Shown: in pieces, positions 58,141 through 64,000 of the stretch
Layout: each line of letters opens with the position of its first letter
Position numbering within the stretch: position 1 is the first letter of the stretch
NCBI GenBank assembly: GCA_900318115.1
Contig: ONJJ01000020.1
Location: 1-64,000 of the forward strand
DNA length: 64,000 nucleotides
Direction: 5' to 3'
From: an uncultured Prevotellaceae bacterium
Lineage (GTDB): Bacteria; Bacteroidota; Bacteroidia; Bacteroidales; Bacteroidaceae
Translations under genes and position numbers: made by a program
The notes under the pieces: generated by a model
Database searches by the model: none
Told to the model about the DNA's origin: nothing
What the model saw: the letters and a program-made list of their open reading frames with translations, nothing else

Positions 58141-59666
58141 CCACAGACGAGAAAAGAGCCAAAGGCATCCCCCTCGATGACATCAAACCGAGCCAACACC
58201 GTCGAGCTAACTGGCAGGACTACGAGGATGCCGCGATATACATGGTCACCATAGTCATCGATGGGCGCACCCCGCTCTTGGGCACGCTGACCGGCAATTT
58301 CCGCGCCCCTCGCGGGACAGCAGACTTCCCCCACCTGGTGCCCAGCCCGCTGGGCCGCCTCATCCTCGAACAGGAGCTGCCTAAGATCCACACATTCTAC
58401 CCACAGGTGGAGGTGTGGAAAGCAACCCTCATGCCAGATCACCTCCACCTCCTCCTCCGCGTCAACGCCACTCTGCCACGAGGGCGGCAGTTGGGGGATG
58501 TCATCAGCGGATTCAAGGGGGGATGCAGCCGCGCTTGGTGGGCGCTCCAGGAGGCAGCAGCAGGAACCCCAGCGCCACAGCCACCAGCAGCACCAGCAGC
58601 ACCAACAGCACCAACAACACCAATAACACCAACAGCACCAACAGCACCAATAACAGGGCCGAACGGCCCTGCCACCACCGCCCAAGGAAGCGCACCAGCC
58701 AGAAACAGCACCACCGCCCAAGGAAGCGCCCCAGCCAGAAACAGCGCCCCAGCCGGAAACAGCACACCAGCCCCAAACAGCACCACCGCCCAAGAAAGCG
58801 CACCAGCCAGAAACAGCGCACCAGCCAGAAACAGCGCCCCAGCCAGAAACAGCACCCCAGCCGGAAACAGCACACCAGCCCCAAACAGCACCCCAGCCGC
58901 AGTGGCGGCGCCGTTCGGCGCCGTCCCCATCCCGCGCCGCCCCCTCTTTGAGCCTGGCTACCACGACCGCATTATCAAGCGGCCCGGAATGCTGGACACC
59001 ATCAAGCGCTACATGGCCGACAACCCCCTCCGCGCCATCATGCGGCGCCAGCTGCCACGCCTGCTGGAACGCCGCCTGCACCTCTTCATCAACGGGCGAG
59101 AGTACGCCGCCTTTGGCGGCATCTTCCTCCTGAAACGCCCCGAGAAGCGGCAGGTGTTCTTCCACCGCAGGGATCCACAGTCAGGCATGCCCACAGAGCT
59201 GACGACTGCCTACCAGAAAGAACGCGCAGCCCTACTCGCTGAAGCCCGCGAGGGCGTGGTCCTCGTCTCACCTGCTATCTCCAAGGGAGAACGAGGTGTC
59301 ATCGATGCGGCTCTGGAGGAACGGCTACCCATCATCATGCTGCAAAAGGAACCTATCGGCCCCTACTGGAAACCCGAACGCCGACGATTCGAAGCTTGCG
59401 CCACCGGCAACCTACTCATCCTCGCACCTTGGGGGCTGGATGAAGAAATCAGGAGGAACACAGCGGGCGGCAGCACAACGGCAGGCACAGCGGGCAACGG
59501 CAGCACAACAGCGGCGGGCGCCAGCATTGCCAGCACAGCGGCGAACGCCGCTGCCACCACGGCCGCCATCTCGGACTACGCCCGCTTCCACCACCTGAAT
59601 GACTTGGCGGAAGAGATATGCCTGAGCGCGGAATCCTGCATCCTGCGCATCCATGAGATCACCTAA
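58137..59666 (+). CDS. REP-associated tyrosine transposase (Y1) fused to Rossmann-like domain
   Basis: The first 300 residues form a Y1/HUH transposase of the RAYT type. The HUH pair His102-Leu-His104 is in ATLMPDHLHLLLRV, FKGGCSRAWW follows, and Tyr292 is in IKRYMADNPLRA. Between them about 120 extra residues (about 140-262) are Pro/Ala/Thr/Asn-rich and built from short imperfect repeats. Residues about 365-445 (GVVLVSPAISKGERGVIDAA, then ERLPIIMLQKEP and RRRFEACATGNLLILAPW) resemble a DprA/LOG-type Rossmann domain. A low-complexity Ala/Thr linker and helical C-terminus follow. It overlaps the HU-like gene. RAYTs act on REP palindromes, here probably those upstream. Confidence 0.82.
   Translation: MTTDEKRAKGIPLDDIKPSQHRRANWQDYEDAAIYMVTIVIDGRTPLLGTLTGNFRAPRGTADFPHLVPSPLGRLILEQELPKIHTFYPQVEVWKATLMPDHLHLLLRVNATLPRGRQLGDVISGFKGGCSRAWWALQEAAAGTPAPQPPAAPAAPTAPTTPITPTAPTAPITGPNGPATTAQGSAPARNSTTAQGSAPARNSAPAGNSTPAPNSTTAQESAPARNSAPARNSAPARNSTPAGNSTPAPNSTPAAVAAPFGAVPIPRRPLFEPGYHDRIIKRPGMLDTIKRYMADNPLRAIMRRQLPRLLERRLHLFINGREYAAFGGIFLLKRPEKRQVFFHRRDPQSGMPTELTTAYQKERAALLAEAREGVVLVSPAISKGERGVIDAALEERLPIIMLQKEPIGPYWKPERRRFEACATGNLLILAPWGLDEEIRRNTAGGSTTAGTAGNGSTTAAGASIASTAANAAATTAAISDYARFHHLNDLAEEICLSAESCILRIHEIT
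58556..58925 (+). repeat. in-frame low-complexity repeats in the transposase gene
   Basis: C/A-rich trinucleotide-like runs (58560-58660) are followed by imperfect CCAGCC-AGAAACAGC units (58690-58900) coding for APARNS/APAGNS repeats. They separate the HUH and Tyr parts without breaking the frame. Confidence 0.75.
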
Positions 59667-59673
59667 AAAACAA

Positions 59674-59756
59674 CTTGAAAAAGTCCGGAGTCATCCATAC
59701 AGACTCATAGCTCACGGATAATCAACGATGATTATCGCAGAGAGGACTTTTTCAAG
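59674..59756. repeat. 13-bp inverted repeat enclosing a hairpin
   Basis: CTTGAAAAAGTCC (59674-59686) and GGACTTTTTCAAG (59744-59756) flank a smaller stem GATAATCA/TGATTATC (59717-59724, 59729-59736). It lies between the convergent transposase and sigma-factor genes and could terminate both or mark the end of the element. Confidence 0.75.
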
Positions 59757-59792
59757 CGGGATCCGATAATAATAAGGACGGGGACGCGGGCC

Positions 59793-60395
59793 TCAGTCGT
59801 AGTTGACGAAGGTGAGGTCCATCTTGTTGCGGGCAGCCATGCGACGAAGGTTGATGGTGGCATAGCGCATACGGCCGAGGGCGGTGTTGATGCTGCAGTT
59901 GGTGATGTCGGCAATCTCCTTGAAGGACTTCTTCTCATAGATACGCAGGCGCACTACTTCCTGCTGGGGTGCAGGCAGCAGGGCTATCATCTTCTGGACA
60001 TCCTTCGTCGTCTGCTCATTGTGATAGGAATCCTCGATATTGCCATCGACCAGTTCTCCGCGGTCGAAGAGTCGTTCGTGGTCCTGATCGGTGGAAGAGT
60101 CCACGATGGGTTCGCGATGGCGATGGCGATCCACGATGAGGTTGTTGGCAATACGTATGAGCCACGACTGGAAGCGCCCTGTCTCGGTGTAGCGATGACT
60201 GCGGATGCTGACGATAGCTTTGAAGAAAGTCTCTTGGAAGATATCTTCAGCAGTGGCAACATCGCAGACCAGCGTCAGGATGAAGCCATAGATGGTTTTC
60301 TGATACCGTTCGAGGAGGACGTCAAACGCCCCGTCATTACCATTCTCATAGAGATCGACGAGTACCTCGTCAGTCTCAGTACGTAGGTTTTGCAT
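59793..60395 (-). CDS. ECF-type RNA polymerase sigma factor
   Basis: This 200-residue sigma-70 family factor of the extracytoplasmic-function class has region 2 in LERYQKTIYGFILTLVCDVA, DIFQETFFKAIVSIRSHRYT and RFQSWLIRIANNLIVDRHRH. Region 4 is in LLPAPQQEVVRLRIYEKKSF and KEIADITNCSINTALGRMRY. Between them is a somewhat longer acidic linker. No anti-sigma gene is adjacent, unlike SusR-type regulation loci, so it is probably a general stress factor of the Bacteroidota RpoE-like group. A -7 element lies about 70 bp upstream. Confidence 0.94.
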   Translation of the reverse strand: MQNLRTETDEVLVDLYENGNDGAFDVLLERYQKTIYGFILTLVCDVATAEDIFQETFFKAIVSIRSHRYTETGRFQSWLIRIANNLIVDRHRHREPIVDSSTDQDHERLFDRGELVDGNIEDSYHNEQTTKDVQKMIALLPAPQQEVVRLRIYEKKSFKEIADITNCSINTALGRMRYATINLRRMAARNKMDLTFVNYD

Positions 60396-60464
60396 TACTT
60401 TCCAATAAGATGATTTCGGAGTAATGATTTGCGATAGGCAATGAGTTTTTAGGGGTTTAGCGGG

Positions 60465-60473
60465 GCAAAGGTA
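60465..60473 (-). promoter_or_regulatory. -7 element for the ECF sigma gene
   Basis: TACCTTTGC on the minus strand, exact consensus, leader about 65 nt. No TTG seen at -33. Confidence 0.5.
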
Positions 60474-60533
60474 TGCGGAAAAGTTGAAAGATGAAAGTCA
60501 GGCGTTGAAAGTTATTGCTTCGCGCCCCAATAT

Positions 60534-61622
60534 TTAACATTCTTTCAGAAATGCGCCCTCTAAATGGGCTCCTCGGAGGAAATCGGTGGCAGACATACGG
60601 CGTTTTCCGGCCAATTGGAGGTCTGTCAGGCGGAGATAGCCGTCGGAGAGGCGTACGAGGAGAGAAGCCTTCCCGGACTCTCCCCCGGCGGGGAGGAGTT
60701 TCAGTTCCACCTCGTTTTCAGGGGAGCTGGGCGCCTCGGCTGTGGGAGAGGTGGCGAGGGGGCCTACTTTTTCTGCAAAGAAGACCTTGAGCTGGGTCTC
60801 GCGACCATCGGCGGTGCAAAGGGTGGTCCAGGCGCCAGGATAGGGCGAGAGGCCGCGGATGAAGTCGTAGGCGGACTTCACGGTGTGCAGGCTCCAGCGG
60901 ATCTGGGTGTTGTCGCGGGAGAGCTTGGGAGCGGGACGGAGGGCAGACTCGGCGGGAAAACCGCCGAGCACACTATCTTGATCAATGGGGGCGATGGTGC
61001 CGGCGGCGATGTCGTCCACGGTGCGGAGGACGAGGTCGGCACCGAGGTACATGAGGCGGTCATAGACGTCGCCGACGGTGTCGGTGTCGGCGATGGGCGA
61101 CGGCACGCGGTGGATGATGCGCCCGGTGTCGATGTCATGATCGAGGAAGAAGGTGGTGACGCCCGTCTCGGTCTCGCCGTTGATGACGGCCCAGTTGATG
61201 GGAGCCGCGCCGCGGTACTGGGGCAGCAGGGCGGCATGGAGGTTGAAGGTGCCCATGGGCGGCATGGCCCATACTACCTCGGGCAACATACGGAAGGCCA
61301 CAACGATCTGGAGGTCTGCCCGGTAGCTGCGCAGCTGTTCGAGAAAAGCCTCGTCCTTCAGGCGCTCGGGCTGCAGGACGGGGATGTCGTGCTCCAGGGC
61401 GAACTGCTTGACGGGTGACGCCTGCAGGGTGTCGTGATGACGGCCCACCGGTTTATCCGGCATCGTGACGACTGCCACGATATTATATTGGTTCTCCACC
61501 AATTTACGAAGGGACTCAACGGCAAACTCGGGAGTGCCCATGAAGATGATTCGAAGGGAAGACTCTCCCCCTGCCCTCTCTGTCAGGGAGGGAGCTGAAT
61601 GATTTTGACTGGATGTATTCAT
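60534..61622 (-). CDS. fmt: methionyl-tRNA formyltransferase
   Basis: Fmt formylates initiator Met-tRNA. The formyltransferase domain shows IIFMGTPEFAVESL, FRMLPEVVWAMPPMGTFNLH and LLPQYRGAAPINWAVINGE, with catalytic Asn127, His129 and Asp165 (DHDIDTG). The C-domain ends LAGKRRMSATDFLRG. At 362 residues it is about 40 longer than usual for two reasons. Extra residues 1-22 (MNTSSQNHSAPSLTERAGGE) are encoded by palindromic C/G-rich DNA, and an insertion at about 287-319 (GPLATSPTAEAPSSPENEVE...) splits the C-domain. It lies 26 bp downstream of the ClC gene. Confidence 0.96.
   Translation of the reverse strand: MNTSSQNHSAPSLTERAGGESSLRIIFMGTPEFAVESLRKLVENQYNIVAVVTMPDKPVGRHHDTLQASPVKQFALEHDIPVLQPERLKDEAFLEQLRSYRADLQIVVAFRMLPEVVWAMPPMGTFNLHAALLPQYRGAAPINWAVINGETETGVTTFFLDHDIDTGRIIHRVPSPIADTDTVGDVYDRLMYLGADLVLRTVDDIAAGTIAPIDQDSVLGGFPAESALRPAPKLSRDNTQIRWSLHTVKSAYDFIRGLSPYPGAWTTLCTADGRETQLKVFFAEKVGPLATSPTAEAPSSPENEVELKLLPAGGESGKASLLVRLSDGYLRLTDLQLAGKRRMSATDFLRGAHLEGAFLKEC
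60666..60764 (-). repeat. repeat-like in-frame insertion in fmt
   Basis: The stretch encodes about 33 residues absent from usual Fmt C-domains and contains C/G-rich runs (CTCCCCGCCGGGGGAG and CCCCCTCGCC-like) resembling intergenic elements. Confidence 0.45.
61554..61622 (-). repeat. palindromic 5' extension of fmt
   Basis: On the plus strand CCCTCTCTGTCAGGGAGGG includes a short palindrome; related sequence CCCCTCTCTGACGGG occurs in the chrA-like gene at about 32084. It encodes SAPSLTERAGGE before the Fmt core. Confidence 0.5.
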
Positions 61623-61648
61623 TTAAATTACGATTCTATTTGAGGTTT

Positions 61649-63451
61649 TTATTCATCACTCAGGTCCGCCATCATCTGACGGTAGAGAGCAAACACATGG
61701 CTGCGGCGTATGAAGCCGATGAAGGTGCCTTGGTCGTCCACGACGGGGAGCGTCCAGGCAGAGGTGCGGTCGAAGGCCGCCATGACGATGTCCATGGGGT
61801 CGCCGACCTTCAGACGGGCCGCGCAGCGCGACATGAGGTCACGGACGTGGAGGGTGTGGTAGAGCTCCGTGCGGAACATGACATGCCGCACGCGGTCGAG
61901 GACGAGTACGCCGAGAAGGTGCTGCTGCTCATCGACAACGGGGAAGATGTCGCGCTCGGAGGAAGAGATCTGGCGGACAATCTCGCCGAGGTCGTCGTCG
62001 GGATGCAGGTGTTCCTCATAACGTTGGATGACAGAGTCCATGGACATCAGGGTGAGGACAGCCTGGTCCTTGTTGTGGGTGACCAGTTCACCCTTGCGCG
62101 CCAGGCGCATGGTGTAGATGCTATGGGGTTCGAAGATGATAATCGTCAGGTAGGCACAGACGGCCACGATCATCAGGGGGAGGAAGAGGCCGTAGCCACC
62201 GGTGAGTTCGGCGATGAGGAAGATGCCCGTCAAGGGGGCGTGCATGACACCGCTCATCAGTCCTGCCATGCCGAGCAGGGAGAAATTGCTCTCGGAGACG
62301 CCGGGCAGGGTGAGCAGCTGAAAGTCAAACGCCGACAGGATATTCCACAACGACGCAAAGAGGAAACCTGAGACGCAGCCCAGGAACAGCGAGGGAGCAA
62401 AGGTACCGCCGCAACCGCCGCCGCTGTTGGTAGCCGTGGTGGCAAAGACCTTGAAGACAATGATGCCCGCGAGGTAGAGGAGTAGCAGGTGGGGCGTGGC
62501 GTAGAAGAAAGAGCCCTCGAGGACCTGGTTCCAGTCGGGCTGCGTCTGACCGTTGAGGAGGAGGCGTATCATGCCGTAGCCTTCGCCATAGAGCGAGGGG
62601 AAGATGAAGATGAGCACACTGAGGATGGGGCTGGCGATGAGGAAACGCTTCCAGGGCGATCCGAGCCGCCGGAACTGGTCTTCGAGCCAGTTCATGACGC
62701 GGGTGAAGTAGAGCGAGATGATGCCGCAGAAGACACCTAATAATATATACGCGGGCACGTGCTCGATGGCGAACACGCTGGTGAGGTGAAATTCAAAGAG
62801 GTTGTCGGTGCCGGAGATGGCGAAGGTGACGGCGGCGGCGGTGACACAGGAGACGAGCAGCGGCAGCAGGCTGCCGAGGGTGAAGTCAATCATCAGCACC
62901 TCCAGGGTGAAGACGAGGCCTGCGATGGGTGCCTTGAAGATACCGCTGACAGCGCCTGCTGCTCCGCAACCGACGAGGAGCATCATCTTCTTGGAGTCCA
63001 GCTGGAAGACCTGGCCCAGGGTGCTGCCGATGGCGGAGCCCGTCAGCACGATAGGTGCCTCGGCACCTACACTGCCGCCGAAGCCGATGGTGATGCCGGA
63101 GGCGACGACCGACGACCAGGTGTTGTGAGGTTTGATGCGGCTTTGCTTGCGGGCGATGGCGTAGAGTATCTTGGTGATGCCGTGCCCGATGTCGTCGCGG
63201 ACGACATAGCGGACGAAGAGACCGGTGAGCAGGATGCCGACGACGGGATAGACGAGGTAAGGCCAGTTGGCACCGGTGATGGAGAAGTGCTGGGTCAGCA
63301 GGTCCTCGATGAAGCCGATGAGCCACTTCAGCAGGAGGCCGGCCAGGGCGGTGAGGACACCGATGACCAGGGCCAGCAGCAGCATGAACTGTTTGTCCGT
63401 GATGTGACGGCTGCGCCAGAGGAGGATGCTATCGAAGGAGGGAACTTTCAT
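61649..63451 (-). CDS. ClC-family chloride channel/transporter with CBS pair
   Basis: The 600-residue protein is a ClC membrane protein with about 18 helices (residues about 20-440) and a cytoplasmic CBS pair (about 460-590). Filter-region motifs include GFGGSVGAEAPIVLTG (with Glu131 where gating Glu sits), GAAGAVSGIFKAPIAGLVFT, and NSGGGCGGTFAPSLFLG. The CBS segments hold EIVRQISSSERDIFPVVDEQ and LLGVLVLDRVRHVMF. The ATG at 63451 gives the usual start; the frame runs on to 63481. It lies between Sua5 and fmt on one strand. An AT-to-CGCGCG element lies antisense inside it. Confidence 0.94.
   Translation of the reverse strand: MKVPSFDSILLWRSRHITDKQFMLLLALVIGVLTALAGLLLKWLIGFIEDLLTQHFSITGANWPYLVYPVVGILLTGLFVRYVVRDDIGHGITKILYAIARKQSRIKPHNTWSSVVASGITIGFGGSVGAEAPIVLTGSAIGSTLGQVFQLDSKKMMLLVGCGAAGAVSGIFKAPIAGLVFTLEVLMIDFTLGSLLPLLVSCVTAAAVTFAISGTDNLFEFHLTSVFAIEHVPAYILLGVFCGIISLYFTRVMNWLEDQFRRLGSPWKRFLIASPILSVLIFIFPSLYGEGYGMIRLLLNGQTQPDWNQVLEGSFFYATPHLLLLYLAGIIVFKVFATTATNSGGGCGGTFAPSLFLGCVSGFLFASLWNILSAFDFQLLTLPGVSESNFSLLGMAGLMSGVMHAPLTGIFLIAELTGGYGLFLPLMIVAVCAYLTIIIFEPHSIYTMRLARKGELVTHNKDQAVLTLMSMDSVIQRYEEHLHPDDDLGEIVRQISSSERDIFPVVDEQQHLLGVLVLDRVRHVMFRTELYHTLHVRDLMSRCAARLKVGDPMDIVMAAFDRTSAWTLPVVDDQGTFIGFIRRSHVFALYRQMMADLSDE
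62737..62760 (+). repeat. AT-to-CGCGCG element, copy in the ClC gene
   Basis: CCTAATAATATATACGCGGG leads into CACGT. It is antisense to the ClC gene (encoding VPAYILLGVF). The CG part is shorter than in other copies. Confidence 0.4.
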
Positions 63452-63486
63452 TCGTGAGCAGCATTGATTATCCGCGATCATTTTTA

Positions 63487-64000
63487 TTACTTGCGGATGA
63501 CGGTGACCTCGCCGGAGGGGGTGAGTTTGATGATGGAGGAGGGTTCGTGGCGGGAGGTGTCGCGCTGGCGGGAGAGGCAGACGTAGTCCACGGCCTGCTT
63601 GATCTCGTCGGAGATGTCGGCGAAGTTCTGTGGCGAGGGCTCGCCGCTGATGTTGGCCGAGGTGCTGACGATGGCCTTCTGGAAACGGTAGCAGAGCTGG
63701 TGGGAGAACACCTCGGAGGTGATGCGCAGCCCCACACTGCCGTCCTCTGCCAGGAGGTTGGGGGCGAGGCCGAAGACGCCGTTGAGGATGACGGTCGTGG
63801 GACGGGTGGCGAGGTCGAAGATGTCCCAGGCCACATCGGGCACGTTGCGGATGTAGCGCTGCAGGCGTCCCGGGCTGTCCACGAGACAGATGAGGGCCTT
63901 GCTGTCCTCGCGCCGCTTGATCTCAAAGACCTTCTTCACCGCCTCGGGGTTGGTGGCGTCGCAACCGATGCCCCAGATGGTGTCGGTGGGATAGAGGATG
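63487..64000 (-). CDS. threonylcarbamoyl-AMP synthase (Sua5/YrdC/YciO family), 5' truncated
   Basis: The frame enters from the right edge with ILYPTDTIWGIGCDATNPEA, the ATP/threonine-binding start of the Sua5/YrdC fold, then VFEIKRREDSKALICLVDSP, TTVILNGVFGLAPNLLAEDG and IVSTSANISGEPSP, ending at TAA 63487-63489. It makes the L-threonylcarbamoyl-AMP used for t6A on tRNA (the modification that MtaB, also in this window, then methylthiolates). About 170 residues are visible; the first few are outside the window. It is 35 bp upstream of the ClC gene. Confidence 0.93.
   Translation of the reverse strand, partial: ILYPTDTIWGIGCDATNPEAVKKVFEIKRREDSKALICLVDSPGRLQRYIRNVPDVAWDIFDLATRPTTVILNGVFGLAPNLLAEDGSVGLRITSEVFSHQLCYRFQKAIVSTSANISGEPSPQNFADISDEIKQAVDYVCLSRQRDTSRHEPSSIIKLTPSGEVTVIRK

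Larger units (their letters stand above)
54272..59756 (+). mobile_element. candidate RAYT/VirE accessory module
   Basis: A GC-rich three-gene unit (VirE-type P-loop protein, HU-like protein, tyrosine transposase fusion) is preceded by about 900 bp of palindromes, tandem repeats and GTGCT motifs, and is followed by a 13-bp inverted repeat (59674-59756). Gene content and repeats suggest an element or domesticated element, but I see no clear target-site duplication or integrase. Confidence 0.4.

Noticed and set aside
58023-59165. 380-residue minus-strand frame rich in Trp/Cys/Gly repeats
   Set aside because: Its Trp/Cys repeats are the reverse complement of the low-complexity transposase insertion; the plus-strand HUH motif supports the other strand.
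1-64000. tRNA, rRNA or known riboswitch
   Set aside because: I looked for cloverleaf ends, CCA-adjacent acceptor stems and purine or cobalamin-type leaders near purL and susC and saw none that I could support by eye.

Overview
The window is chromosomal DNA from a member of the Bacteroidota, most likely Bacteroidales and close to Prevotella. The evidence is the SusC/SusD pairs, an RprX/RprY-type two-component system, the nusB-yajC-ybbR-coaE cluster, C10 proteases with T9SS-like tails, and the lack of strong Shine-Dalgarno sites. Many genes also have the Bacteroidota promoter form (TTG about 20 bp before TAnnTTTG). No rRNA, tRNA or CRISPR array was recognised.

Layout. 1-0.8 kb: an unresolved edge fragment and two tiny membrane proteins. 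0.9-13.4 kb: carbohydrate-active genes (GH92, GH20, GH43, two polytopic acyltransferases, a CE15 esterase fused to an alkaline-phosphatase-type domain, a DUF4886 hydrolase) and one decayed gene. 13.6-36.2 kb: mostly housekeeping. It holds a GT2-mtaB pair, the rpsF-rpsR-rplI operon, rprX-rprY, a sialidase, the nusB-yajC-ybbR-coaE-DUF5606 operon, a PUR-domain protein, a lipoprotein/outer-membrane pair, purL with a split chromate-type transporter, and rpe-comEC.

36.3-54.3 kb: two mirror-image operons, each susC-susD-lipoprotein-C10 protease, diverge from one intergenic region. A 40-bp perfect inverted repeat brackets that region. The proteases suggest that the captured substrate is protein or peptide. 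Surface proteases would cut it, SusD and the surface lipoprotein would bind fragments, and the TonB-dependent SusC would import them.

54.3-59.8 kb: a repeat-rich, GC-rich accessory module. It has nested palindromes, 62-bp palindromic tandem repeats, GTGCT repeats and an 11-bp tandem leader. These precede a VirE/VapE-type P-loop protein, an HU-like protein, and a REP-associated tyrosine transposase fused to a Rossmann-like C-terminal domain. 59.8-64 kb: an ECF sigma factor, then fmt, a ClC channel and a truncated Sua5 gene, all on the minus strand.

Three cross-cutting patterns stand out. A short AT-rich-to-CGCGCG element recurs about eight times, inside genes and between them. Several housekeeping proteins (PurL, the ChrA half, Fmt, ComEC, the transposase) carry in-frame, palindrome- or repeat-derived insertions. 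Two diverged proteases share an almost identical 153-bp 3' end.
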